64,000 nt of DNA, from positions 1,674,001 through 1,738,000 of the forward strand of contig NZ_WUBI01000001.1 in NCBI RefSeq assembly GCF_009807035.1, read 5' to 3'. This stretch comes from Paenibacillus dendrobii. Its GTDB lineage: Bacteria; Bacillota; Bacilli; Paenibacillales; Paenibacillaceae. Of this stretch, positions 1 to 8,114 are shown piece by piece. The position numbers and the translations under genes are program-made. Under the pieces are notes generated by a model. It saw nothing but the letters and a program-made list of their open reading frames with translations, was not told the origin of the DNA and did no database searches. The stretch's first letter is position 1. The number at the start of each line of letters is the position of its first letter.

Positions 1-279
1 CCTGCCAGTCCGGCTATCCATTCTTACGCGGTAGCCGACCGTTTCCCCTACCTGCTCCCCTAACATCCGGGACATATATTCAGCAGCGGAGCGTGCCGCG
101 AGGCGGCGAGGCTCCAGCATAATGATCTTGCGGCCCACAAGCCAAGCCTCCTTCATGAAGGCCAGCGGAACCTGCGTCGTTTTCCCTGCTCCCGGCTCGG
201 CAATAAGGACTGCAGACGTACCCTGGTCAAGCCGCTCAAGCAATTCGGGCAGCACCCGCTGTATCGGCAATTCATTCAT
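1..279 (-). CDS. hrpB: ATP-dependent RNA helicase HrpB, N-terminal part (runs off the left edge)
   Basis: Only the first 93 residues are in the window. HrpB is a DEAH-box superfamily 2 helicase; its cellular role in Gram-positive bacteria is poorly known. Seen in the sequence: Walker A GAGKTTQ at residues 30-36, motif Ia LEPRRLAA at 55-62 and VGYRVR at 81-86, the usual spacing for the DEAH/HrpA-HrpB group. The ATG at 279 follows a GGAGAG seven bases upstream. The gene is divergent from gluQ, with about 130 bp between them. HrpA is the alternative, but such an early Walker A and the short lead-in favour HrpB. Confidence 0.85.
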   Translation of the reverse strand, partial: MNELPIQRVLPELLERLDQGTSAVLIAEPGAGKTTQVPLAFMKEAWLVGRKIIMLEPRRLAARSAAEYMSRMLGEQVGETVGYRVRMDSRTGR

Positions 280-406
280 TTCTCATCTCTCCATGTCTTT
301 CCCGCAAGTAATTGTTCATTCTCCCATTATAGAGCTTTGGCATGCTGGATATCCACGCCGGTTTGCTATAAAATGTACAAAGCTGTACTAAGGAGGGCGA
401 TTTCAC

Positions 407-1387
407 ATGAGCCATAACATCCGTCCGGTGCGAGGGAGATTCGCACCTACGCCTTCAGGCGAGCTGCATATCGGCAATGCCTGGGCAGCTCTGCTCTCGT
501 GGCTTCAGATCCGCAGCATGCGTGGAACCTTTGTGCTCCGGATGGAAGATATCGATACCCAGCGCTCCAGAACGTATCTGGCAAGTCAGATTCTCCGAGA
601 TCTGTATTGGCTCGGACTGGATTGGGATGAAGGTCCCGATGTTGGCGGTCCCTATGGTCCCTATACGCAAAGCGAACGAACGGAATATTACGAGGAAGCC
701 CTCAAGTTCCTCAAGAATCAGGGCTGCCTGTATCCGTGTTATTGCAGCCGGGCTGATCTTCTGGCGGCTGCCCGCGCTCCGCACGGCCTGTCATCGGAGG
801 GCCCTGCCTATCCGGGAACCTGCCGTTATCTAACCCCAGAGGAAGCCGCCCGTAAATCTGTACTCAAGCAGCCTTCGCTGCGCTTCAGAGTTAGCCAAGA
901 ACGTATTTCGTTTCAAGATGGCATTGCCGGCCAGCAGGAGTTCGATGCAGGCAACGGAGGCGATTTTATCGTAAGGAGAGCCGATGGAATGATCTCCTAT
1001 CAGCTGGCCGTCGTCGTTGACGATGACCGGATGCATATTACGCATGTACTCAGGGGAGCCGATCTTCTGGATTCCGTTCCAAGACAACTCCAGCTATACA
1101 AGGCATTGGGATTACAAGCTCCGGCTTTTGCCCATGCTCCGCTGTTTATGGGTCCGGACGGCAAGCGTCTTGCGAAACGGCATGGTGGAACCAGCCTGGC
1201 CGCCCTTCGTGAGATGGGAATGGCCCCTGAGCAGTTGATTGGCTGGCTGATGTGGATCGCAGGACTGGCAGAGACGCCGGAACCACTAACCGCCCAAGAG
1301 TGCATCCCGTTATTTGACATGGAAAAACTCTCATCAGAACCTGTCCTCATTACCGATGACAAGCTTTCTTATCTCCACCGAAACTGA
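407..1387 (+). CDS. gluQ: Glutamyl-Q tRNA(Asp) synthetase (GluQ-RS)
   Basis: A 326-residue paralogue of the GluRS catalytic core without the anticodon-binding domain. The family attaches glutamate to the queuosine base at the wobble position of tRNA(Asp) in the cytoplasm. Seen: class I signature HIGN at 21-24 inside FAPTPSGELHIGN, KRLAKRHGG near 251-259 standing for KMSKS, and a zinc-type cysteine cluster (CLYPCYC near 107-113, with a further Cys near 139). AGGAGGG lies 10 bases before the ATG. A bidirectional terminator follows directly, so it is probably monocistronic. Full-length discriminating GluRS is about 480 residues, so the truncation at the C-terminus is what identifies GluQ-RS. Confidence 0.9.
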   Translation: MSHNIRPVRGRFAPTPSGELHIGNAWAALLSWLQIRSMRGTFVLRMEDIDTQRSRTYLASQILRDLYWLGLDWDEGPDVGGPYGPYTQSERTEYYEEALKFLKNQGCLYPCYCSRADLLAAARAPHGLSSEGPAYPGTCRYLTPEEAARKSVLKQPSLRFRVSQERISFQDGIAGQQEFDAGNGGDFIVRRADGMISYQLAVVVDDDRMHITHVLRGADLLDSVPRQLQLYKALGLQAPAFAHAPLFMGPDGKRLAKRHGGTSLAALREMGMAPEQLIGWLMWIAGLAETPEPLTAQECIPLFDMEKLSSEPVLITDDKLSYLHRN

Positions 1388-1396
1388 ACCCGCAAA

Positions 1397-1445
1397 AAAA
1401 CCTCTATCTTTGCCTTAAACCTGAAGGTAAAGATAGAGGTTTTTC
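1397..1445. terminator. Bidirectional intrinsic terminator between gluQ and the DUF1992 gene
   Basis: A-rich and T-rich flanks surround a long stem: the arm AACCTCTATCTTT pairs with AAAGATAGAGGTT, with a second short helix (CCTT/AAGG) near the loop. The poly-A on the left and poly-T on the right let it serve both convergent genes. Confidence 0.85.
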
Positions 1446-1458
1446 TATTCAATGCGCC

Positions 1459-1851
1459 TTACTTCACAGGAGCTTTGGGATCCTGCAGTCTGTCCCGTAT
1501 CTTTTGCTCATATTCCAAAAATGCCGTACTGCCGCTTAAGCCTCGTTGTTCCATCAGCATCTGAAAGCGCAGCTTCTTTTCGGTCATCGTTTTTTTCAGC
1601 TTTTGCTTTTCGCCGGCGTTCTCGCATGCATGGATCAAGTCCTGCAGCTTCAGCAGTTCGCCCTGCAGCTGCAGCTCTTCCGGGATAAATCCCGCATTTT
1701 TCATTATTTTATATGACATCCGAAGATCCACGGGAATTTGCGACATATCCTCAAACTCAAGCGGTTTTCCTTTGCCGGCAAGATCCTTGAATTCTCCCCG
1801 TTCCATCGCTTGATTAATTCTTTGCTCTGCAAGCCAGGACATGATGCTCAT
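1459..1851 (-). CDS. DUF1992 (DnaJ-homologue subfamily C28-type) protein
   Basis: A 130-residue, highly charged, all-helical soluble protein. It opens with the DUF1992 signature (residues 4-30: SWLAEQRINQAMERGEF then DLAGKGKPL) and a conserved 'IPVDLRMSYKIMKNAG' block. The family is widespread and its function is not established. An in-frame ATG exists at 1872, but AAGGAGG overlaps codons 2-4 of that longer frame and sits 11 bases before the ATG at 1851, so I use the latter. It is convergent with gluQ and shares the terminator. Confidence 0.8.
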   Translation of the reverse strand: MSIMSWLAEQRINQAMERGEFKDLAGKGKPLEFEDMSQIPVDLRMSYKIMKNAGFIPEELQLQGELLKLQDLIHACENAGEKQKLKKTMTEKKLRFQMLMEQRGLSGSTAFLEYEQKIRDRLQDPKAPVK

Positions 1852-1984
1852 GGAATAGTCCGCCTCCTTCATAGATGGTAAAGGTTTGCTTCACTCTATG
1901 TAATCATGTAACAGCCAATGTTGTCAAACCAGAGAAAAGCCGCTTCCGCTGCTGCGAAAACGGCTTGTAATCCAGATTCTTTAC

Positions 1985-2791
1985 CTAACATAGAAGCGAT
2001 TCCGCTCCATCAATGATGATCTGTGCCCCTGTGATATGGCAGGATTCATCTGAGCCCAAGAACGCCACGAGGTCGGCCACATTTTCCGGATCCCCGGGAC
2101 CATCCGCCAGCGGCTGGCTGCCTTCAGGAAACTGCACCGGGATGACGATTTCCTTCAATTGTTCCGTCTTCTCCGTGCTTTGATCGATGTTCGTTGAGAT
2201 GGAGCCCGGGCAGATGACATTGACGCGAATTTTGAACTTCGCAAGCTCCAGTGCCGCCATTTTGGCAAAGGCCACTTGTCCAGCCTTCGACGTACTGTAG
2301 GCGGACATCCCAAAGTTCGAGAACGTTCGGTTCCCGTTAATGGAGGAGGTAATGATGACGCTCCCTCCCTGCTTTTTCAGATGCGGAATAGCATACTTCA
2401 CCGTTAAGAATGTACCATTCAAGTTCACGCTCAACGTATGCTGCCAATCCTCCAACTTCATGTCCTCAATCGGCGAAAGAACCCCGTTGATTCCCGCATT
2501 GGCAAATACCACATCGACCGCGCCGAACAGCTCTACCGTTTCGAGTACAGCCTTCTCCACCCGAGCAGCATCTGACGTATCTACATCAAACGCGCGTGCA
2601 GCGCCCGGACGAATGGCATTGATCTCCGCTTCCGTCTGTGACGTGCGATCATTCAAAAGATCGAATAAAGCCACATTGGCTCCTTCCGTTGCCATCTTGA
2701 TGGCCGCCGCTTTTCCAATGCCGGAACCTGCTCCCGTTACAATCGCCGTCTTTCCTGTAAAACGCAGTTTATTGACCTGCCCCTGGCTCAT
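1985..2791 (-). CDS. SDR-family NAD(P)-dependent oxidoreductase
   Basis: A 268-residue classical short-chain dehydrogenase with a Rossmann fold. Seen: cofactor motif TGAGSGIG near residues 20-27, an acidic D after strand 2 (ALFDLLND), which usually favours NAD(H), NAG at about 99-101, an SS pair in IITSSING, and the catalytic YSTSK (Tyr and Lys) near 165-169. The substrate cannot be told from sequence. Start: AAGGAGA lies seven bases before the ATG. It stands alone, with a gap of more than 100 bp to the PP2C gene downstream, so I do not assign it to the secretion cluster. Confidence 0.85.
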   Translation of the reverse strand: MSQGQVNKLRFTGKTAIVTGAGSGIGKAAAIKMATEGANVALFDLLNDRTSQTEAEINAIRPGAARAFDVDTSDAARVEKAVLETVELFGAVDVVFANAGINGVLSPIEDMKLEDWQHTLSVNLNGTFLTVKYAIPHLKKQGGSVIITSSINGNRTFSNFGMSAYSTSKAGQVAFAKMAALELAKFKIRVNVICPGSISTNIDQSTEKTEQLKEIVIPVQFPEGSQPLADGPGDPENVADLVAFLGSDESCHITGAQIIIDGAESLLC

Positions 2792-2903
2792 TCGAATCTC
2801 TCCTTTGGTATCCTGATTCTATTATGATTCATCTGTCTCAAGATTACCCATAAAGAGGCTTTCATTAATCATATCGTCAAAAACATTTTTCATGCATGTG
2901 TTT

Positions 2904-3710
2904 CTACCACCGAAGTTCCAAAAAAGCGGCGTCATCCTCCAGCCCGCCCGTATGCGGAGCATCCAGCAGTATCTGAATTTGCTCATCAGGCAACACTTGA
3001 CGTATCGGATCTAGATCATCCAGGCCGTCTGTATACAGCTGAAGGCGCATAGGAAGGCCGTATTCCAATCTGGTCTGGTAGACATGCGGCAACCCGCCGA
3101 CAGGCCCGGTTAACGTCGACCAGCGTTCATTCGTCAACATCGTAGCGTGAAAATGCTCGCTGATTTCCGCGTCATTTTTCCAGAAACGCAATCTCGAGTC
3201 TCCCTGCCATGCCATCCATATTCTTCCTTGCCGTTTTTTCGCCGAAGGGAGCTCAATGCGACCGCAAATATACATTGTTTGACTGCCCAGCTTCTGCTTG
3301 TCTTCCAGCACTTCTCGCAGTAGGGCAGGCACTTCGCCAGGAGGTGTCAGATGTTTAAGCTGTTCCGAGGCTGCTCCGGTAATATCCTGCATAAAGCCGG
3401 CAAAAGCAGCGGAAGACCACTCGCGGGTCCTCCCCAGCCAGTCCATCAGCGTATTGCCAAGAAACCGGGCCGCAAAATCACCTTGATAGCTCTGCCCTAC
3501 ACCGTCGCAAACAACAAAATTACAAGTATCTCCATCAATATGAACGCCAACAAAATCCTGCCCTTTTTCTCCCTGGATCAAGCTTTCCATCGCGCGTCCA
3601 TAAGCGTATCTGCAAGCAAATTGCCCCTGATATGTAGAAAGCCGATGCTCGGAGGACTGCGAACTGATAAACGTGAACTTATCGCTAGTTGCCGACGTAT
3701 TGGTTTTCAT
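2904..3710 (-). CDS. PP2C-type Ser/Thr protein phosphatase (TerY-P triad phosphatase candidate)
   Basis: A 268-residue soluble PP2C-fold protein. Metal-binding acidic motifs are visible: DFVGVHIDGD at 52-61, CDGVGQSYQGD at 68-78, SDG-like YTDGLDD in the C-terminal half and GLEDDAAFLEL at the end. Such phosphatases remove phosphate from Ser/Thr using two Mn/Mg ions. It is the last gene of the minus-strand run that includes a vWA protein (13 bp upstream), a Ser/Thr kinase and the type VII secretion genes, so its probable job is to reverse the neighbouring kinase. It is about the length of YegK-type PP2C proteins. AAGGGG precedes the ATG. Confidence 0.85.
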   Translation of the reverse strand: MKTNTSATSDKFTFISSQSSEHRLSTYQGQFACRYAYGRAMESLIQGEKGQDFVGVHIDGDTCNFVVCDGVGQSYQGDFAARFLGNTLMDWLGRTREWSSAAFAGFMQDITGAASEQLKHLTPPGEVPALLREVLEDKQKLGSQTMYICGRIELPSAKKRQGRIWMAWQGDSRLRFWKNDAEISEHFHATMLTNERWSTLTGPVGGLPHVYQTRLEYGLPMRLQLYTDGLDDLDPIRQVLPDEQIQILLDAPHTGGLEDDAAFLELRW

Positions 3711-3723
3711 AGATTACCCCTTC

Positions 3724-4479
3724 CTACGCTCTGACAGGCGTTGCCGCCGACATTTGGAATCCGATGGACACGAGCTCTGCGCAGCTTCCCGGAAGCATCA
3801 TCAACGCTCCCGGAGCGAGTAGATAATCTGCCTCAGCCAGCATTTCCCGGTAGCTCTCCGGCAGTGGCGAGGACATATTTCGCAGCTTCGCCGCATGCTC
3901 GTCCTGCAGCTCGGTTTCGGGATGTATCCCTTTCCAGCGCCGCGGCTGCAAAATAGGTTGATCCAGCATATGATCGGAAATGAATATATTCTCGACAAGT
4001 ACATTTCCATCCGGTACGCTCATGCTCATGATACGTTTGGCGATGGGTTCCGGATCGTCTCCAGTAGCTACGCCATCCGTCATATGACATACCAGCGGTG
4101 CGGGACAATCCTGCATATGGGGAAGCTCGGATTGCAAGATTCGTTCAGCTTGGAGAAATGCTTTTGCCGAATCCGAGAATCGTTTGGGGGTCAAATCCGG
4201 AAGTGATCCGACCGCCGCAACCTCATCGATCCCCTTGATGCCGTTCAACAAATCATACACATCGTCGCTGTATGCTAAAATGGCAATCCGGTACCGGGGG
4301 GTAAGCCGATTCCCCTTGGTTGAGCGGAACACCATCTGGCGGATAGCGAGCGCTAAGGCTTCATAGACGACGTCAATACGCCGCTTGTCATCCATCAGCA
4401 TGTTCATAGAAGCACTGATATCTATCAAGTAAATAATAAGCGCGGGCGTTCGCTGGGAAGCCTGAATCGTATAATTCAT
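3724..4479 (-). CDS. von Willebrand factor A (TerY/YegL-like) domain protein
   Basis: A 251-residue single vWA domain with no signal peptide or membrane helix. The complete MIDAS is visible: D20-x-S22-x-S24 in LIDISASM, T97 in DLTPKRF and D135 in MTDGVATGDD, so it can probably bind Mg or Mn. TerY/YegL proteins are small cytoplasmic vWA proteins that travel with a PP2C phosphatase and a kinase (TerY-P triad). That is exactly its position here: kinase 39 bp upstream, PP2C 13 bp downstream. In the cluster it may be a scaffold or phosphoprotein partner; that part is inference. Confidence 0.85.
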   Translation of the reverse strand: MNYTIQASQRTPALIIYLIDISASMNMLMDDKRRIDVVYEALALAIRQMVFRSTKGNRLTPRYRIAILAYSDDVYDLLNGIKGIDEVAAVGSLPDLTPKRFSDSAKAFLQAERILQSELPHMQDCPAPLVCHMTDGVATGDDPEPIAKRIMSMSVPDGNVLVENIFISDHMLDQPILQPRRWKGIHPETELQDEHAAKLRNMSSPLPESYREMLAEADYLLAPGALMMLPGSCAELVSIGFQMSAATPVRA

Positions 4480-4518
4480 CTTGTGATATAACTCCCCTTT
4501 TTGTGTTATTCGTCCAGA

Positions 4519-6561
4519 TTAGACATTGGGTAACTGATAACCCGAATTTGCCAGGAATTTATATATTCCATTGGCGCGAGTGCTGATTTTCCCTACCGTT
4601 CTGAAATAGGCTGCGTCCTGTTCATACAGGTTGATGAAGCTCTTGGCATATGCCTTTGCCTTCGCCGGATTATCGCCCTTTTGCGCATTGTACGCCTGAT
4701 TGTAGGAAGCAATCAGCTGAACCACCTGATTCGAGCGTTTTTGCTGAAGCGACTTCGCTTTTGCCGCAGCCTCCTTGCGTGCTGCTTCTTCCTTGGCCTG
4801 CTGAATCTTCTGTTGTTTCTGGTACGCTTCATATTGAGCCTGCTTATCGTACATATCCTGCAGCTTCTTTTTTTGAGCATCCTTTTTCTTTTGAGCAAGC
4901 TTTTGCTGGGCAAGATAAGCCTCATACTGGGACTGTTTAACATACTGCTCCTGCAGTTTCTGTTTTTCAGCCTTTTGCTGCGCGAGTTGCTGCGCGAGCT
5001 TTTGATTCTCTTCATTTTGCTTGCGATTTTGCTCCTCTGCATCCTTCTGGCGCTGTTCTTCCTGCTGCTGCCGAAGCGCTGCCAACCTGACTTCTTCCTG
5101 CTGTTTTGCAAGGGCTTCTGTCGCTTCTGCTTCCTTCTGACGGGTTTCTGCCCGGTCTGCCAAAATTTGATTCACGGTAAAACCGGAACCGCCGATGAGA
5201 ATCAGTGCCGCAACAGCGATAGCGATCCATTTGCGGGAACGATAAAAGGGGAGCTTCTTCACATCTACTTCCTCCGGCTTCGGATGTAACGTCTCCTCAA
5301 GTCCCTGTATAGCAGCTTCCAGCTCGATCTGCATCGGAGAGCCTGCTTGCACGAAATGATGCGCCGACCGATAGACCTCAAGCGCGCCCTTGATATTTCC
5401 AGCCTGTTCCATTTCCCTCGCCTGAAGGAATAATCGGTTAACCACGCCGTTATCCTGGCCGTTTCGGCTAGGGCTTGGCGCTGCTGGCGGCAAGACCGGT
5501 TCCTTCCTATCCGCGACAGGCAATGCAGCTGCGACTTCAGGAGCGGCATCCTGAAACTGGACTCTTTCTCTTTCCTTCCGCTCGTCAGCCGCCGCCGCGA
5601 TATTGATCTCATCCTGAAGAAGCTGCTCTTCGTTCAAGGACGACAAAATGACCAACCATTCACCGAATGTCGGACAGCTGCTGACATCCTGACTCTCCCA
5701 CGCCCGAGTGAACAGCTCTGCAACTTTTGTACCCCAATTGCGTTCCAGAGATTTTCTCAGAATGAAGTATCGCTCACATGGATTCTGCATTTCATGCTGG
5801 TCGAAATAACTTTCTCCCCATGACTTATCCACAACCAGCGGATCGCACCAACCCAGCATTTCGGCAATGATAATTGCGCCGGCAAACCGGTCGGCATAGC
5901 CACTCCAGAGTCCACTTTGCACCGTACGATGCGCCGCATATCCTGGCGACCCTGTCAGCAACACATCGGGACGATCCATTTTGGGGCTGTACATTTGTTC
6001 GACATCAACCAATTCGACAGCCGATCTCTTGTCCGGTAAATCAACTTCAGAAAAAAACGGAAGCATCACATTCGGCGCAGACAAATCGCAGTGGGCCAAG
6101 CCACGCTGCTCCATTCCCGAACCAATGCCGGAAAGTGCTTTTGCAAGCGATAGGCTTTCCATTCGTTTCAGCTGCCGCTGGTCGGCAATGATGTCAAACC
6201 AGGTTAATCCGTAAACCCAAGGCATCAATACGGCATACAGCAGGTCCGGATGTTCGGCAATGATTTCTCCGTTTCTTTCGGGAGTGAGCACGTCTCGACT
6301 GCAGACCTGCAAGCCCGGGCTTTCACTGTAAATCTCCATCGTTTCAGACTGATAGACCATGGCGGGGATACGGAATTTCGGGAAGAACACTTTTAGGGCT
6401 TTTGCATCTTGCGGTCCGCCTTCGACTGGAATCAACTGATAGACGATCCCTTGTCTTCCAGCTTGAGCATAGGCCAAACCGGGTGCGGCTGGATGCTGAC
6501 CCACCGTATAAGCTTTTCCATTGATGCGGATGAAATCTCCCGGATTAGGCTGAAAAGACAT
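4519..6561 (-). CDS. Membrane-anchored Ser/Thr protein kinase-like protein with long extracytoplasmic coiled coil
   Basis: A 680-residue protein. Residues 1-310 have a kinase fold: candidate ATP-anchoring Lys in KALKVFF near 55, catalytic loop HCDLSAPNV near 157 (Asp and Asn kept) and DVE near 186 in place of DFG (metal Asp kept). A low-complexity linker and a short TPR-like helix pair follow (370-420). One membrane helix lies at about 444-465, with basic residues before it, predicting an outside C-terminus. Then comes a Q/K/E-rich coiled coil (470-610) holding two copies of a ~25-residue unit, and a final ~80-residue globular domain. This cytosolic kinase / single TM / external tail layout is that of EssB (YukC), which is otherwise missing. 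Start: the ATG at 6561 is six bases after GAGGGG; the ATG at 6567 abuts it. Confidence 0.8.
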   Translation of the reverse strand: MSFQPNPGDFIRINGKAYTVGQHPAAPGLAYAQAGRQGIVYQLIPVEGGPQDAKALKVFFPKFRIPAMVYQSETMEIYSESPGLQVCSRDVLTPERNGEIIAEHPDLLYAVLMPWVYGLTWFDIIADQRQLKRMESLSLAKALSGIGSGMEQRGLAHCDLSAPNVMLPFFSEVDLPDKRSAVELVDVEQMYSPKMDRPDVLLTGSPGYAAHRTVQSGLWSGYADRFAGAIIIAEMLGWCDPLVVDKSWGESYFDQHEMQNPCERYFILRKSLERNWGTKVAELFTRAWESQDVSSCPTFGEWLVILSSLNEEQLLQDEINIAAAADERKERERVQFQDAAPEVAAALPVADRKEPVLPPAAPSPSRNGQDNGVVNRLFLQAREMEQAGNIKGALEVYRSAHHFVQAGSPMQIELEAAIQGLEETLHPKPEEVDVKKLPFYRSRKWIAIAVAALILIGGSGFTVNQILADRAETRQKEAEATEALAKQQEEVRLAALRQQQEEQRQKDAEEQNRKQNEENQKLAQQLAQQKAEKQKLQEQYVKQSQYEAYLAQQKLAQKKKDAQKKKLQDMYDKQAQYEAYQKQQKIQQAKEEAARKEAAAKAKSLQQKRSNQVVQLIASYNQAYNAQKGDNPAKAKAYAKSFINLYEQDAAYFRTVGKISTRANGIYKFLANSGYQLPNV
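4789..4953 (-). repeat. Tandem ~25-residue repeat inside the kinase coiled coil
   Basis: Two successive protein units beginning LQEQYVKQSQYEAY and LQDMYDKQAQYEAY, each followed by a QQK-x-x-Q-rich helix. The DNA copies have diverged, so this is an old protein-level duplication that lengthens the coiled-coil stalk. Confidence 0.7.
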
Positions 6562-6690
6562 AGACATCCCCTCTCTTTATTCATAACAAAAATAGACTGC
6601 AAGAAAACCGGGAGTTCGCAAACACCCGGTTTCTGCACTAATATAAGGATTGGTTCCAACCCATATACTTTGAACTTATAAGCATACATT

Positions 6691-6966
6691 TTATCGGGAT
6701 TCGTCGACGGTGCGGAATTTCTGGGCAATTGCCGTCAACTCTTGACTAATGCTATTTAGAATCTGTACGTAGGATTGCATTTGCTTGCCCGCTTCCTGGA
6801 ATTCCTGGAAAAAGCGCTGTTTGGTCATCCCTTCCCATTGACCTTCCATGCCGTGAATGGCTTGCGTCAAGCCAGTAACGATTTGCTGACTTTGCTCGCC
6901 GCTTTGCTTGAACTGGTTCGCCACCGTATCAATCTGCTCAGGGGAAATTAAGATACGTCCTGCCAT
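6691..6966 (-). CDS. WXG100-family type VII secretion protein (EsxA/YukE-like)
   Basis: A 91-residue helix-hairpin protein of the ESAT-6 class, which is both substrate and structural element of type VII secretion. Seen: W44-E45-G46 at the hairpin turn, two amphipathic helices, and FRTVD at 84-88 near the C-terminus, an F-for-Y version of the YxxxD/E export motif. It has no cysteines and no signal peptide, as expected. Start: AAGGAGG is six bases before the ATG at 6966; the ATG at 6969 leaves only three. It lies between the DUF4176 gene and the kinase, with about 130 bp on each side. Confidence 0.92.
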   Translation of the reverse strand: MAGRILISPEQIDTVANQFKQSGEQSQQIVTGLTQAIHGMEGQWEGMTKQRFFQEFQEAGKQMQSYVQILNSISQELTAIAQKFRTVDESR

Positions 6967-7076
6967 CATGTGCCTCCTTCAAAGTTCGATTGAATTCTTC
7001 AAACATCGATCTAGACTATACTATAAATTCCCAATTTTATCTAAAGTCGTTAGTCCTGATTCCTTATACCCGCTTG

Positions 7077-7388
7077 TTATCCTATTGAAACATCTTCCAG
7101 TAGCTTATGGAATCTTTCTTCCTCATCATTGGAGAATCCGGTAAATTCGATTTTGTCGATATCCTCATGATTGAACAAAAAAGTATAGTTGGGGTCGATG
7201 TATCCTTCCGGATAGACAACACCCAAATAATCATACAAGGTGTTGCTCTCCATTTGGATCTGCTTGCGTCCGTAAACCATTAACTTCTTCTGGGCGCCTT
7301 TCAGCAGAACTACCGATCCGAGCGGAAGCAATGATTTCGTGTGATCCCGTTCCTCCATCGTTTGTTCAACCATCCTCTCTATTGACAA
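7077..7388 (-). CDS. DUF4176 protein of the type VII secretion cluster
   Basis: A protein of up to 103 residues with the DUF4176 hallmarks: LLPLGSVVLLKGAQKKLM, GRKQ, YDYLGVVYPEGY and FNHEDIDKIEF, followed by an acidic, phenylalanine-containing tail. Members are small cytoplasmic proteins repeatedly found in WXG/LXG secretion loci; their role is unknown. The start is uncertain: the first in-frame codon is a TTG at 7388 with no clear ribosome binding site, and an ATG at 7358 is 15 bases from AGAGAGG. The conserved domain starts at about residue 20, so both fit. It lies 36 bp downstream of the membrane protein gene. Confidence 0.8.
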   Translation of the reverse strand: MSIERMVEQTMEERDHTKSLLPLGSVVLLKGAQKKLMVYGRKQIQMESNTLYDYLGVVYPEGYIDPNYTFLFNHEDIDKIEFTGFSNDEEERFHKLLEDVSIG

Positions 7389-7424
7389 TATGTATATGTC
7401 TTTTTGAATCCCTAAATCGGAAAG

Positions 7425-8093
7425 CTAGTGTCCTCTCTTCAATAAGATATACTTATGAAGATTATTCGCGAACATCATGTAAGCCAATGCAAACAGCAAC
7501 AGAAGCAGCATGATCAGCATGATCTTGATGTTATATCCTCCAAGTGCCTTGATCAGTATGCTTCCTACCAGAATCCCTCCACCGGAGCAGGCCAGAATAA
7601 TCCCTTGTGACTTTCGAAGCCCTTTGCCTTCTCCGGATAACGTCTCATGTTCCTCCCGGGAGTAATACCCTCCGTACAATAATTTGATATGTATGCGGTA
7701 CAGTAACCCGAATACGAGGAAATATCCGGCTCCCGTTGCAATTAGAAACCATGGCGAAGACATGCCAAGCGTGGCGTAAGCAAGCTTATTCGCAGCTGCC
7801 GTGAAAGCTGCCGAACCCAATATTCCGAGCATACCAAGAAAAAACAAATGGAATGTTTGCATTCTGCCTGGGGAAATCAATACAATCAGGCCGAAGATAT
7901 CCAGTACGGCAAGTGGTGCCAGCAGCATCCATGCCCACAATGTTTCGTAAGGATCTGCAAAAGCCAGAATGAGCAGCAACACGTTCGGGAGCAAGAGCAG
8001 ACTCACCGTTTGGGATCGTATGATGCGAAGTGGATACACCCCGGTAAAATCATCTATTGAACTTTGCTTTTGCTGAGAAATGCCGCTGTTCAT
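7425..8093 (-). CDS. Polytopic membrane protein of the type VII secretion cluster (unknown family)
   Basis: I do not recognise the family. The 222 residues hold about six hydrophobic segments (roughly 30-47, 52-74, 80-103, 112-133, 160-184, 188-210) with a hydrophilic N-terminus of about 25 residues. A cytoplasmic-looking loop (about 135-158) holds a charged SREEHETLSGEGKG stretch. It lies between the glycine-zipper secretion candidate (21 bp upstream) and the DUF4176 gene. From context it could be an accessory translocon component or an immunity protein for the upstream gene. It does not look like EsaA (YueB), which is far larger. AAGGAG lies 11 bases before the ATG. Confidence 0.75.
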   Translation of the reverse strand: MNSGISQQKQSSIDDFTGVYPLRIIRSQTVSLLLLPNVLLLILAFADPYETLWAWMLLAPLAVLDIFGLIVLISPGRMQTFHLFFLGMLGILGSAAFTAAANKLAYATLGMSSPWFLIATGAGYFLVFGLLYRIHIKLLYGGYYSREEHETLSGEGKGLRKSQGIILACSGGGILVGSILIKALGGYNIKIMLIMLLLLLFALAYMMFANNLHKYILLKRGH

Positions 8094-8114
8094 TCAGGTC
8101 CTCACTCCTTTGCT

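Noticed and set aside
1985..2791. SDR gene as the last member of the type VII/kinase cluster
   Set aside because: The gap to the PP2C gene is more than 100 bp, the SDR has its own strong ribosome binding site and no functional link is visible.
4681..5289. Leucine-rich 202-codon plus-strand frame that looks like a membrane protein
   Set aside because: It is the antisense of the Gln/Lys/Glu-rich coiled coil of the kinase; Leu/Phe richness is a mirror effect of CAG/AAG/GAG codons.
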